Positions 28,070 through 39,910 of a stretch of 64,000 bases of DNA are shown one piece after another. Within the stretch, counting starts at the first letter, position 1. Each line of letters begins with the position of its first letter. The DNA is taken from assembly GCA_963556695.1 (NCBI GenBank), contig CAUWAG010000006.1:930001-994000 (forward strand). The letters are read 5' to 3'. Below the pieces are notes generated by a model. The model was not told the DNA's origin and ran no database searches. It saw only the letters and a program-made list of their open reading frames with translations. The DNA is from Anthostomella pinea. Taxonomy: Eukaryota > Ascomycota > Sordariomycetes > Xylariales > Xylariaceae. The position numbers and the translations under genes are program-made.

Positions 28070-28138
28070 CAGCTTAACTTTATGTGTGTATGTGTAGAAA
28101 GTTGATGTGGAGCTGGACACTCGGCTTGAGAACGGCAG
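28070..28138 (-). repeat. Right terminal inverted repeat
   Basis: Reverse complement pairs with 27197-27264. It is followed directly by TA at 28139-28140. Confidence 0.85.
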
Positions 28139-29189
28139 TACTTGCCGGTATCCTGGTTACTGGGCAGTGATGTCAGCCAACTTGGGGATGTACAGTAGGT
28201 ATGACGAGCCTATCTACATGCATGCTGGCGTCATCGTCTAAAATCAGGCCGCACGCATAATATCTGCAGTGTCTTGCGCTGACCACACTTCCATCATAAA
28301 ACGTCTCTGCTTGCCAAATCTGATCATACATGGATGGATGGCGCTCGAGTGCAGAGAGCTACGTACAGGGAAAACTGTCGTCGATACGTCCATCCCTGGC
28401 AAGAGTGTGAGTCGTCAGATCTTCAGACAGGCTGGCTGGGTCAAGGTCGCGTTTGATCTGCGACAGGTACATAAATAGGCTCAAAACACCGTTGCTTCGA
28501 TAAGTCTGTAACGCGTTACCAACAAATTTCGACCATAGCTTTGGCCCTTTGCTCCTATGTGTAATAATCCTCCCATTAAATCTCGCCCTCAAGATCCTCG
28601 CAAATCTAGATGACCTCAAGCATCGAATCAAGACTCTCGTTAGCTTCCAGGTTAGATGGTCGATAGGAAGACCAATTTCATATTCATTCCTTAGATCTTG
28701 TTTCGAATCGCTTCGAGGTAGATTTACCACGTGTAGTGTGGTCTTAACTAGGCTGTATAAGCGTGCAGCGAAAATCAAGATAGATGTGGAAATCCCTTTC
28801 AGGAGGTTAGATGGAGATCGAGGGAAATAGCCAAATACCACACATGACGGCAGCGTCGTATTCCCAGACGCTTATAAGATAGTGTACCTCTAATGGTACT
28901 TCTTGCACACGCTGACATACCCCTTGAGTATCAGAAGCCATAGCCTACTTTGATCATGTTGCATGTTGGACGATGGTTGAAGTAGTCAAAAAGGCAGACG
29001 GCGGGGACAAAGACGTCCAAAGAGCGGAATCGGGAATCGAGTGTTTGTCAATTCTGAAGTGATATGACTGTATCTCGTTTGTGTTACATTTATCAGCAAG
29101 AGCCATATCGACACGACGACAACTCGGCTCAAACGTGATACACCCTATCCCTCACAGAATGACACTGAATTTCTTACACAACACAACAA
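28139..29189. other. Intergenic, about 1 kb
   Basis: Holds the right flank of the transposon and the 3' side of the Ubx2-like gene. A 160-codon frame on the minus strand (28359-28841) has no motif I recognise and is not called. Confidence 0.45.
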
Positions 29190-30737
29190 TCATTCCTCCT
29201 CTTCAGTGGAGACGGCTTCCACAATCAGATTGCCGGACTTGCCAATCTCCTCGCCCAGCGTTGCGGTTTTTTCCGGCTGGTAGACTTTCCGTGGCATGAG
29301 CGAGGCAATACGGAACTTGTAGTCATGCGTGTAGCCCTCTGGCTCGGACGTCTTTTCGTTGGTAACGAGGGACTCATCGCCGAGAAGGTCATAACACTCC
29401 ACGAATGCGTACAGCTCTTCCATAGTGGTCTCGTTGGCGAACTTGCGCACTATACGACCCGTACCGGAGGACTCGGGCATTTTCAGCGCAAGGCGCACGA
29501 CGTCTTTTGCGCTGGCTTCGGGCTCGGCGGGAATGCTGGTTGCCCGCCACTGCCTCCACTGTTCCTTTTGCTGTGCGCGTTGTTCGGCTGCTTCGGCCTC
29601 CTGCTGAGCTCTCTTTTCCGCTGCAGCTGCCTCGGCCTCGGCTTCTTTCTTCTTTCGTGCCCGCTCTCTATCTTTGGCGAGTGAGCGCTCATACGCCGAA
29701 TCTTGCTCGGTCCGCAGACTCCGCGATACCTCTTGGGCGGTGCGTTCGGCGCGGACTCCTGCCAGATCGGGAGAGTACTTGTTGATTGCGGTCTGAATCT
29801 CGGCGAGATAGGTGGACGAGGAAAGCGGGCCGACTAGTCTCTTTGCTATGCTCATCCTAGTGCTACCCTCCTTCGGCGTGAGGCAGATTAGGCACGAAAA
29901 TGGGTACTTTGTGCAGTTATACTCTGCTGCCACTTGGTACGCCTCCGAGTCCAAGACGTTGCCTCCCCATAATATGATGTTATTCGCCGGGTCGTTGATA
30001 AAGCTGACCACTTCGGGTGAAAGTAACGTGTCCCTCGTGAACGACTCGGTGTCATCATGTTCGGGTGACATGAGGACCAGCAAGAGGAACTTGAGGTCCT
30101 TCTTGGCTAGGTCCAGCGCTTGCGCAAAGCCACCCTCGTAGAAAGGCAAGCTGGTATTTCCATACTCTTCCTCGAACTCGCGCTTGAATCTGGAGGCTGT
30201 GTCTCGCGGCATCAACATGCGCCGTCCGGCCGTACCTCTGAAGCCGCTCGTCATGGTTGTTGTTATCTGTCGTGGTCGTATCGACGGAGGGAGAAACATG
30301 AATATGTACATGAAGCTGCGGAAGAGCGTCGAGACTGCTCTGTACCCGTAGCTAAAGGGAGCAAAGAGTATGGCGAGGAGGAAGGGCATGCGGTGTGTGG
30401 TAGAGGACGGAGGCACGATTCGCGGGGCGGGATCAGGCCTGCTTCGCGGTGTTGGTCGGCTGAAGGGGCTCGAGGAGGCCATCAAGCTCTCTTGCAGGTT
30501 CTCGTGCCTGGCCGGCTGTTGGGGGATGTGGTCCTGGGCGGCCATGGCTTCCGCGACAGGGTCCGGACCTTCCCCATCAAAGAACTTGGCGATGGCTATC
30601 TGCACGTTCCATTGCGACCGTTCAAGCAGCGGCACGGCGTCCTTGAGTTCTTGGGCGGTGACTTGAGTGTACTGCTCGAGCGCGGACTGCTGCTCAGCGG
30701 AGAGCTGGGCGACGTCGATTCCTGCGTCGCTTGCCAT
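29190..30737 (-). CDS. UBA-UAS-UBX protein, Ubx2/UBXD8 (FAF2) type
   Basis: A single exon of 515 codons. Residues 11-55 form a UBA-like domain (LSAEQQSALEQYTQVTAQEL onward). A hydrophobic hairpin follows near residues 117-153 (MPFLLAILFAPFSYGYRAV, FMYIFMFLPPSI), which fits monotopic insertion in the ER or lipid-droplet membrane. A thioredoxin-like UAS domain is next (residues about 190-325, with FALDLAKKDLKFLLLVLMSP-like core and NIILWGGNVLDSEAYQVA). Then comes a charged Ala/Glu/Lys/Arg coiled coil (about 350-395) and a C-terminal UBX domain (residues about 405-510, with TGRIVRKF and YKFRIASLMPRKVY). The UBX fold binds Cdc48/p97. In yeast and animals this architecture recruits Cdc48 to ER-associated degradation and regulates lipid droplets, and I infer the same role here. 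The start and stop are clean and no intron is needed. Confidence 0.93.
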   Translation of the reverse strand: MASDAGIDVAQLSAEQQSALEQYTQVTAQELKDAVPLLERSQWNVQIAIAKFFDGEGPDPVAEAMAAQDHIPQQPARHENLQESLMASSSPFSRPTPRSRPDPAPRIVPPSSTTHRMPFLLAILFAPFSYGYRAVSTLFRSFMYIFMFLPPSIRPRQITTTMTSGFRGTAGRRMLMPRDTASRFKREFEEEYGNTSLPFYEGGFAQALDLAKKDLKFLLLVLMSPEHDDTESFTRDTLLSPEVVSFINDPANNIILWGGNVLDSEAYQVAAEYNCTKYPFSCLICLTPKEGSTRMSIAKRLVGPLSSSTYLAEIQTAINKYSPDLAGVRAERTAQEVSRSLRTEQDSAYERSLAKDRERARKKKEAEAEAAAAEKRAQQEAEAAEQRAQQKEQWRQWRATSIPAEPEASAKDVVRLALKMPESSGTGRIVRKFANETTMEELYAFVECYDLLGDESLVTNEKTSEPEGYTHDYKFRIASLMPRKVYQPEKTATLGEEIGKSGNLIVEAVSTEEEE

Positions 30738-32260
30738 GTTGCCGACGTGTCCGATCTACCAAGGTAGGATATCAACTCCAAGGGTCAGCGATCCATGAAA
30801 ACAAGTCGGCCAAGGTGTTTTCAATGGTATAAGTAGAAATTCCCAATCTCTGCTGCTCGGACAATGATCTCGAAGGCACTGAAGCTACCAAGCAAGCAAG
30901 CAACGATATCGGACGAGAATGATAGCCTCGCGAAGGTACCCAATTCGTCTGACTGAAGCTTATACAAGATGTCTCGGCACTCCCGCTAGCAGACGTCGTG
31001 TCGGTGTAGAATGGCGTCAGACGCCAGACTGGAAGGCTGTCGAACAGTGACGGGTAGCAAGAAGCCGTGGACTGGTCGTGTTCAGTTGGTAGTCGGCGGA
31101 TCCACTGGAGGATGTCGAGTCGCAGCGGATGACGATGGCGGAGCTGGAGGAGAGCATCGAACTTATTATTGTTATCGAATTAGCCGATCCTGGGGATCTC
31201 CCGCTTAGTCTGCCACCTTGCCTTTTCTAAAGCTTCAACGCTTACCATATAGAGACTAGCCGCGCGGAATATGATTGTGATACCACCAGTCCGTTACCGC
31301 TCACCTAGCCAAAGGGGCTTAAGCACAACTGCGATAGTTAAGGTGAATCGGTGTAATAAGGTTGAAATCATACATGTGATAAATGCAGAGCCACAGCACT
31401 CGGCGCCACAAATGAAGCTGCTTCGCACCCGACGCGGGGGACATAGCAATGAACGAGCACAAACACCTCATGGCTACTGATTCTCTGCAAACTGTTTGTT
31501 TGATTCCCGAACTACATTGAATGGAAGCTTGAAAGATGACTGGTGATTGGTAACGGGGAGCGATACATACCGTAGGTACGAAATGCAATGGATTTATGCA
31601 CTGTACCCGACATACAGTAGCGCAATCCACCGTCAAGACTCAATGGTCATCCCACCTCCGCCGGCGGCCGGCCTGCCTCGCCGCTCGCCTGCTTCCAGTG
31701 GCAGAGTGGCTGCTTTGTCACTTTGTGACCCGAGCCAACCTCCAGCTCTTATCAACAACGCGAGGTCTGCATAGGTGCCGCATTCCATTCACCTGCACCC
31801 TCGACCATTCACCACCCGAGCAAACCTTCTGCGCGACCGATCCCGTCTTTGCACTCTGCCAAAACGAATCGTCTATGGGCGAGGTGTCGCCTCTACTCGC
31901 TAGAAAATGGGTGCGCTTTGAGGTCTTCCGTAGGTCCAAACAAGTCTTTTTAAGTCTTTCATGCTAGTAGCCTCAAGCTTGTCCCGTGCTATCGTCTCCG
32001 ATCTCGAGCCCCTCCACCTCCGTATTCCGTGTCGACAACCACACTCTCCTCGTGTCGTCCACGTCCTTTGCATGTGAACATTGTCTCCGAGTCGCCTCCT
32101 ACTCGCCTTCTACTCTGATGTCGCCGTGTCTATTCGAGGCTGACCAAATGCCGCACAGGGGCTGTATTGACAGGGCGGCGACCATTGACGACTGCCCAGC
32201 CTGACTTCGCGGCGGCTGCATGACGAGAATCTTCAACACCGACCTCCACTTCGAACTTCG
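30738..32260. promoter_or_regulatory. Divergent intergenic region between the Ubx2-like gene and PAN3
   Basis: The two flanking genes are transcribed away from each other, so this 1.5-kb stretch must contain both promoters. The PAN3-proximal 500 bases are C/T-rich on the plus strand, typical of a fungal leader. No discrete operator or gene can be supported. Confidence 0.5.
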
Positions 32261-35200
32261 ATGGCGAGCACACGTTTTGGCACCTTCGACCGAGGCAGCC
32301 AAATGGCTTCTCCAAGACCGAAGACGCGTGGTGAGTGCTTGACCTCCCTCTAATTCGCGTCTTACCAAGCCATCGGGGCGCCGGACAACAAGCCCAGTGC
32401 TCGTCGCGCCAACGTTGAACCCGAACACGGCCTACCTCCAGCTGCAATGCTCATGCGCCTATAGACACCAAGGACACGTTCTGTAGAAACGTGCTCATCT
32501 ACGGCCATTGCCGCTACGTGGACCAAGGTTGCGCCTTCAACCACGACCAGAACAAGAGCTCTCCCAGCTCAATGGACAAGTAAGTCCCATCCAGTTATAT
32601 TTATCTCTTGCTACGCCCGTGCATTCCTTCCTCAACCCATTTGCTGGCGCCCACTGCAACCCACGACCAAGCCGTACCTATCATACCTACCGTACCTACC
32701 GTACCTACCGCATCGCCGAACTTTGCCATAGGGCCCAATGACGAGCAAGGACGAGGGGCCAGTGGTTCACGTTATGCCTTATACCGAAGATTGCCCCATC
32801 GCCAGCGGACAAGGAGAGCCACCACTTTAGCATAAGCTATCAAACCCCCCTCGGCAATGACGGGTTTCGCGCATTTTAAGATATAAGATATAAGCTTAAA
32901 CATCAAGACCACCGGCTCCTGCAGAGTCTGGCACAAGTACTCCTCCCTACGGGTTTCTCTAGCTCCCTGCCTTCGACTGCCCGGCCATCCTCTATCACCT
33001 TTACTGTCCTTTCACGGGCGGCCATTATAGCAAACGCGAGGAAGGTGAGCGGTACGGTCGAGATCTCCTGTACTGGGAACCCTCTCCCCAAGGTTGTGGC
33101 TAGAGGGCGGTATTCCGACAGTGGTAGTCTCGTAGGTGGCATGTTTAGGGACGCGCAATCCCGCCAGCTGTCTCGTGAAAACCCTTGCCCGAGGACTAGC
33201 CATCTCTGGGAACGCTGGAATCTCGAATCGCACACGAGGGTATTGCAAGCAAGTCCACTCTGAATTGAGTCGACCGCTCTGTCTGCTCGAGATTGAATGC
33301 TCAGACTACTTTGGTAGTCCGCCACCAGAGGCGCCACTTGACCGGCCTTTGCGCGCGGGGTGAAGGTCAGCAAGAGCGCATGAGTTCGAGGCAGTGACGA
33401 GTCTGACTCCATCCCTTCTGACTTTGTGGAGCCGGGGAACATCTCTCAAGGACAACAACAACATCTGGCTTGGTTATCCCCAATATCATCACAAGGCAAT
33501 CTTCGCGTCCACTCGGTCCCCTAAACCCGACGTCGCAATGGCCGATTCAGGAGCGCCAGCTCGTACTAACGGTCGTAACTCTCACTCGGCGGACCGCCTT
33601 GCTAACAGACCGTTTCTCAGCAACCAAAAGAAGTCATTGAATGTTGACTCACCATCCTTCACTCCGGCCCAACTGGCGGGTAAAAAGTCCGCTTTCTCAA
33701 CAAATGCCGCCCCTTTCACCCCTCGAGGCGCTACGAACACATGTGAGCTAGATGAAAAGAAACGTCTATTCTAGTAATGCTCATTCCTTGACAGCTACGA
33801 ATACAGCTGTGCAGCCAGATGCTGGAGCGTCTGAGTTCAAACCGACGCAATTCCAAGAGTTCACTCCACAAAACAACTATGAAGTAAGCACACCAGAACA
33901 CCGGTTGGAATCTGTAACGACTGACATGTATTAGGCCCCAGCAAATGGTTCAGCCGATGGCGGTTCGATAAATTATGATCCTTTCAGTTCAATGGCCAGC
34001 GTCACCCAGGCACTCCCGCAGAACACTCCATACAATCCATATGCAGAGGATCATAATCCCTTAGCCGGACCCGCGTCGGGCTACTATACTGGCCAGAACG
34101 CCTACTCGGCTCAGTCCCAGCCTGTAAGCATCTCGATCTGTCTTCTCCATAGCTGTCCTACGAAGCTCGCTCTAACCTTTACAAGCTGCAATATCATCTC
34201 TACTATCCTATCGCCTCCACACGGGAGAGCTTGCAGCCGTATCAACGACAAGTCCATGATCTCTTCATTCCTGAATCCGTGAGAGAAGACCTTCAGAAGA
34301 AGTCTGAAGCCGCCAGACAAGTTCTAGCAAGCCAATCGGGTGTTCAGGCCTCGCTCCAGCAGTACCATTCACTGGTCCCCTTAGATACAAAATTTAGGAA
34401 CGCGCAAAGTGTCTTTGGTCCCCCAACCTGGGTATGGAAAGCTACTTCTCGAAAGAACGGCAATATCTATTGTCTACGAAGAATCCAAGGTATGTAATCT
34501 TACCGGCCGCGATGGTATGGGCTTTTGTTGACCAGAAGTAGGATTCCGCTTGACAAACGAGGAAGCTATCAAGGCTGTCAACTCGTGGAAGAAGATTACG
34601 CATCCGAACATCGTTACGACGATCGAGGCTTTCACGACCAGAGACTTCAACGATAGTTCTCTGATTTTTGTCCACAGCTATCACCCCCTATCGAAAACAC
34701 TGGCGGAGCATCATTTCACAACAACTAGATATGGTCGAGTGGCTCCGGTATCCGAGCGAGTATTGTGGAGCTATCTCGTACAACTGTCCAGTGCCTTGAA
34801 CAGCATACATCGAGCGAAGCTTGCAGCACGATGTGTCGATATCAGCAAAGTTATACTGACCGACAAAAATCGTGTTCGGCTCAGCGCATGCTCCATATTC
34901 GACGTGTTGCAATTCGATGCGTATCGCCGCTTTGAAGACCTGCAGCAAGATGATTTCTTCGACCTCGGGAAGCTCATCCTCAGCATTGCGACTAACACGC
35001 TCCCAAATAGCATGCCCGATCTTCGGTCGTTGCTCGAGCAACTGGGTAGAACCTATTCGCCCGAGTTGAAGGAGAGGATTGCGTGGCTGCTAAGTCCGCA
35101 ACAGCCCTCTTTTGTCAAGACTGCCGAACAGCTCGTCACCGATATCGCTCATCACATGGACGATGTGTACATAGCAACTTCTAACGCCCACGACGAAGCC

Positions 35201-35572
35201 ATCAACCAGTTAGGCAAGGAATTGGAAAATGGTAGGGTCGTGCGAATGCTTGCGAAGCTAGGTGCTATTAATGATCGCCCCGAACACGGAAGTGAAGTCC
35301 ACTTTTCCGACATGGACGGGCGGCGCATCCTGAAGCTTTTTCAAGATTACGTCTTCCATCAGGTTGACGCTCAAGGCAATCCTGTGGTGGACCTGGGCCA
35401 CATGATCAGTTGCCTGAACAAGCTTGACGCCGGCATCGATGAGAGGATCTACCTCACAAGCCGGGACCTTCAAAACACCCTTGTTGTATCATACAAAGAG
35501 TTGAAGAAGCAAGTTCAGATCGCTTTTGGGGATCTACTCAAGCCTGCCGCCAAACAACCGGCGCGCTACTAG
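32261..35572 (+). CDS. PAN3: PAN3, regulatory subunit of the PAN2-PAN3 deadenylase
   Basis: Seven exons fit: 32261-32330, 32465-32579, 33609 (or 33621)-33742, 33795-33883, 33935-34123, 34186-34489 and 34542-35572. The second encodes a CCCH zinc finger (CRNVLIYGHC, then CAFNH) that binds poly(A). The third has the PAM2-like NVDSPSFTP motif that binds poly(A)-binding protein. Then come the pseudokinase (QYHLYYPIA, VWKATSRKNGNIYCLRRIQG, SWKKITHPNIVTTIEAF), a coiled coil and the C-terminal knob (DMDGRRILKLFQDYVFHQVD). PAN3 homodimers recruit the PAN2 nuclease to trim poly(A) tails in the cytoplasm. One acceptor (34185) is AAG rather than YAG. The intron after the zinc finger is about 1,030 nt, ten to twenty times longer than most here, and contains an in-frame ATG at 33538 in a good context that could start a form lacking the finger. 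Confidence 0.92.
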
Positions 35573-37102
35573 GGAGGCGACCCATCATAGCGTGATCGAC
35601 GACTAGCGGGAGCGGCTCAGGGTAGCAAAATTCCTCGTGCCAAACCATTGAATAGATCAACTACGACAGAAGAGGGAGCATAGGTACAGGTGGCTTTCCC
35701 AGCTCAGTACCCCTGCAATTGTCATCACTTCAGCAGCATTACGTACGCATACCTAGCAACAGGGGGACTGTTTGTTTGGCAGTTTCAGGTTACGGGTGTC
35801 GATACGTGAAGTGGTGGATGACGGAGTCTATACATATGTATGTATACATCAAGAGCAACGAATAAGAAAAGAAGGAAGTTATATCTATCATACCGTCGAT
35901 GTGTGCTTTTTTTTTTCTCCGGTTACATGAAAGTTCGCAAGGATGAAACCCTAAACTGACTATGTGACTGCTCTGCCAGAAGTGCCATTTCTCAGGACAG
36001 ACAGCACCTAGACCGGATTCTACTGGTTCGTCTTGGTAACTTCTTGGAGTAGCTGGGATGATCGCTAGACAACTAGCTAGCTAGCTATCTATCTACGGCT
36101 TCAGGAATCTAGAGATTCGGAGGATAGTGGGATATACTTGGATCTGGGACCAATAGGTCTCTTCCCCTTTCTCTCTGAGGATGGAGGGGTGCTTGTTGGG
36201 TAGGAGTAGCTTATCGATATGACGATTTGGTTGTCTTGCAAAACGCCTAATGGGCTAGGCAGCTTAGGGGTGGGTATTTTGTCTCTCTCTCTCTCTTTTC
36301 TTAGACGAACTTGTAAAGCTCTGCTATCCTTTGTGATTGTGAGTGGACCGTGAGAATGAATGGCTTTGCATAGGTAGGGATATAGATACCCACTTAGTTG
36401 ATTCTTTTGAGAACGGCCCAGGTACACAAGTGAATGAAGCTAGTAGTGGTGGCTCTCCGAAGTTTTTTCTTCTGCTGCTCAGTCGGTTGGTTGGTTGGGT
36501 TACCTTACTTCAAATTCTTAAAAAAACTCAGCTTTATGCCTGCCTGACTGACGGGACTCACTTACCAACATTTTCACGACTGTGATGACGTGCAGTGCAG
36601 TGCAGTCAGGGGTACATGTCACTTGCGGTGTGGCTGTGCATGTGGTACAGGCTGGGTTTGGGCTTGAGCCTCATGCTACTGCATGCACACACACGTTGCG
36701 GACTGCTGAAATGGCTACGAGGCTGGGCGCGATGCTGGTGGTGTGGAAGGAAATGCAGGAGTCCTTCTGTTCGGCGTGCTTTCACTAACTGAACTGTCAT
36801 GGCACATTTGGAATATGATCTTGATGCGGCTTGGATGGACACAATCCGGTCGGCTGACATTTCATTGACATGTGTCTCTGCCTGTTTTGCCTGGCCCTGT
36901 CTGGTATAGCTTTTGCAACATGAAGTCGACTTCTGTGCGCACGCTTGAGCACCCCCTGGTGAATGGCTTTGGTCTCCTTAAGGACCGTCCATATCTGGTC
37001 CCATAACATTTCTGGGAGACACGCCTGGGCTTCAGCCTTCTGGTGAACCTGACAGGCTTTCATATGACCAGTTCAACATTCACTTCCATCTCTTAGTTAC
37101 TT
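35573..37102. other. Intergenic between convergent PAN3 and LSM7
   Basis: Both neighbours end here, so this is a shared 3' region. It contains a CTAG-rich palindromic run (about 36064-36090) and a CT microsatellite (about 36280-36297). No gene is supported. Confidence 0.5.
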
Positions 37103-37670
37103 TCAATCCTCGGCTTGTTGGGCGAACGGATTCTCAATCTCCTCGCTTCCATCCACCGGGCTGATGACCACTAGGAGAGTGCCTCGGGCAACCACGAGAC
37201 CGAGTGACCGTGTAGCTTCCTTGCCTTCGTCGTCTGTGAGAGGGTTAGCTTGTGCCTACATACCAGAATGTCTGCCGGGGAGGAAGACAAACCTCGCATG
37301 ACCTCTAGCACGTCATCTAATACCAGGTTCATGAGCGCGTCGTAGCCTTTCAGTGTGCCGGTGACTAGATGTTGGAAGAACAGTTAGCTCTGTAGATGCA
37401 GCTTTATAGCAAAGACGTCGTTCTTGTTTATCGCGAGGGTCGTGGATGAATGCATGCGTGTGATGGATACATACCTTCCCGTCCGCCATTGAACTTGACT
37501 GTGATCTTCTTGTCCATGTACTTGCTCAAGTCGAGGATGTTCTCCTTCTTGGGGCGCTCCCGCTCCTGATTGTCACCTCCGTGTGCGCCCCTGCCGCCAC
37601 GTCCGCCCCGGCCTCCGCGGTGCTGGCCACCGCCGCCTCTTCCGCCACGGTAATGCCCACGGTCGGCCAT
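37103..37670 (-). CDS. LSM7: LSM7, U6 snRNA-associated Sm-like protein
   Basis: Three exons on the minus strand (37670-37475, 37364-37293, 37233-37103) give 132 aa. After an N-terminal Arg-Gly-Gly-rich extension of about 35 residues comes the Sm fold: KKENILDLSKYMDKKITVKF (Sm1) and the later SLGLVVARGTLLVVISPVD (Sm2, with the RG signature). The protein is a ring subunit of both the nuclear Lsm2-8 complex, which binds the U6 snRNA 3' end, and the cytoplasmic Lsm1-7 complex, which promotes decapping. The RGG-type head (GGRGGRGGRGAHGG) is longer than in yeast and could bind RNA or be arginine-methylated; that is inference. Confidence 0.95.
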
Positions 37671-39910
37671 GGTATGCAGTCTGGTGTGGGGTGTTTTAGG
37701 TAGTCCAGGTGGGTGCCTGGCAAGGAAGTGGTGAGGTTTTGGGGGTCTGAGTTTGTGCCGAGTGCGGATGTTGACGGCGATGCAGGAAACGGGCTATGGT
37801 CTGAGCCAATAGATTACGAGTCGGTGTCGCAGACAAAGCGGTTTGGCTTGGGTGAAGGTATCGTCTGGTGGTGCCACGCCCTGGGAGGTGGTGATTGGGG
37901 ATATTGGCTCGTGCGCGTTCTTAGTCGTCCAACGGTCGCTGACGTCGGATTGCTCGAGTTTCGTGTGTCAGAGACACAGGTATACGTATGCGGTATTTCC
38001 GATTTCGTCACTGCGGTGTTGGCAGAAGGCTGTAGATGTGCTTGGCGTTGCTTTTTCAGGGCCAGCACTGTTTGGCGGGCGTGAATAGTCGGAGACACAA
38101 ATAGTGGAGAGTGGTCGCGAGGCTCCCAAGGCTGCGCCTGACATTGTCTGGTACTGCTGCTGCGAAACCTGCAGGGAAGAGGGGTCGATATCCCTGGATT
38201 TGTTCTGGAACACTTCTCTGCTCTATCGTGGCAGCATGGTCTGTGCTGTGCCGGGAAAAGCCGCCAAGAAGTGAACCCCAGCCTGCCCAGCATAGCCCAG
38301 CTCCCCACTCTTCGTAGGGCTTTGGCCGCTGGCGGGGTATAAAGTAGGGGCAATCCATATATCATCACCTCAATGCTCTCATCATCAGAGAATCCCTAGT
38401 ACCCTATCAGCCTCGCTTTTGTGTAATAGGGAGTTGCGAAACGAGGTGAAAGGGGCAAATTGGCAAGGCAGATCATATTGCATATGTGGAAGGTGTCAAA
38501 ATCTAATCTGCAGTTGTTACCCCCGTGCCATGCCCGGGTCCCGGGGAGATGGGGTGGGTCGGATTTTGATTCCTGAGTCCTGACTGCCGGCACCAGGAAC
38601 AGGGCGATAGGGGCCAGGCACGCATCTCTGGTGCATGCGGGGATCAACCATTGCGTTGGGTTTCTATATGCTATCAGCTATCAGCCATCAGGTCGAAACC
38701 GTCGACAGTAGGACTTGCAATGCCAAGCTGACGCATCAGGTCGATCGTCGTGGACTGCCTGGGATCCCGATATCTGGACTCGGTTGTCGGCAAAGGATTG
38801 ACGCGGACAAGGCGCAAGCGTGGCCAAATCTAGTAAGCATAGCAGCCGAGCCTATAGCTGATAGGTATAGGTACCTGCATATACGCTGCATTGCTTAGGG
38901 TTATCCATGTTGAGAACATGGCATGTACCAGTCGAGGAACGGGGCCGAGATTCTTCTCGGAGCTAAAGACAAACAGGTGTTGGATCAGTCGGAGGTGGCT
39001 GGTGCATCTGCTCCCGTCGTGGCTGCCGTGGTAGCTGCCACGATACCTTAGGCACGAACATTGAGGTCCAGTGTTCCAAGACGATCCGGCAGCCTGGGCA
39101 GGTCAAGCGTTCGTTCTTTAATGTTTTCAGGTCCTTGGCATATCCACCACAGAAACAATCCATTTTCTTTTATCTTGCAATGTTTCCACCGCCCAGTTCT
39201 TCCGGTTGTTCTCCCCCATGCCCCACCCCCAGTCTCTGCCCCCCATTTCTCCTGATGCTTATTTGATAGGTACATCCCGAGCGTGCGCCTGCTTGCCACT
39301 TGACTAGGTACCGTACAGCTACCGTTGTCCCCTACCCTAACCTCCCGTCATTGATCCTTACCTTAAGTACTTCTATAAAGTGAAGTATACGCGCTCGTCT
39401 TCGCCCTGAAGTGGCTTCCCTTCAGGTGGTCGCGCGGGAGTCTGGGAGTCTGCAACGTCGTTTCCGCGCTTGTGGCATGTCATCGCTGTGACCACCGGTT
39501 CCGCCAACTCATTGAGAAGCTCGGCATTCCTTGGATGCGAAGCTCTTTGATTCCCCCGAATCCTGCCGCCTTTCCGTCTTTCCGCCGTCTCTCCGTCGTC
39601 TTTCCTTGTCAGACTTCAAATCATACCATACCATTTCATGCACAGCATCGTCCATTCTTCCTTCGCGCACACACCTACCGGTACACAACTCCGTGTCATC
39701 GTCACCAATCCGCTATTCTTGGGATCGCTCTTCGACCTTTAGAGACGGCAGCACCCAGATCACATACCTTACGTATGTCATCGCCTCGTGCATACCAGGT
39801 CTCGTGGGTGGAAACGTCGGGCCGTCCAGGGCTGCTAAGCTGCCGGCACTAAAGACTCTCACAAGAACCGACACCGCGCCTGTAGATTTCCACGTGTGAG
39901 ACATGGAACT
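37671..39910. other. Divergent intergenic region between LSM7 and the Zn2Cys6 gene, 2.2 kb
   Basis: The two flanking genes point away from each other, so both promoters are here. No coding frame is supported. The last 300 bases before 39911 are C/T-rich and probably leader. Confidence 0.5.

Larger units (their letters stand above)
27197..28138. mobile_element. Decayed TIR DNA transposon, Tc1/mariner-like, with nested solo LTR
   Basis: The first and last 68 or so bases are inverted copies of each other: 27197-27264 against 28138-28070, both starting CTGCCGTTCTCAAGC and differing by about three substitutions and two small indels. Both ends abut a TA dinucleotide (27195-27196 and 28139-28140), which fits TA target duplication of the Tc1/mariner superfamily. 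Between them the DNA is extremely AT-rich and has no transposase frame. Removing the nested LTR and its duplicated site leaves about 723 bp, so this is a non-autonomous or deleted copy. It lies between the glucanase promoter and the 3' end of the Ubx2-like gene. Superfamily is inferred from the TA flank and inverted ends only. Confidence 0.82.

Noticed and set aside
28359..28841. 160-codon minus-strand frame beside the transposon
   Set aside because: No family motif, no splice structure and no composition shift; chance cannot be excluded. I considered a retroelement fragment but saw no reverse transcriptase or integrase signature.
32903..33442. 179-codon minus-strand frame inside the long PAN3 intron
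   Set aside because: No motif and antisense to the region where an alternative PAN3 promoter is suspected.
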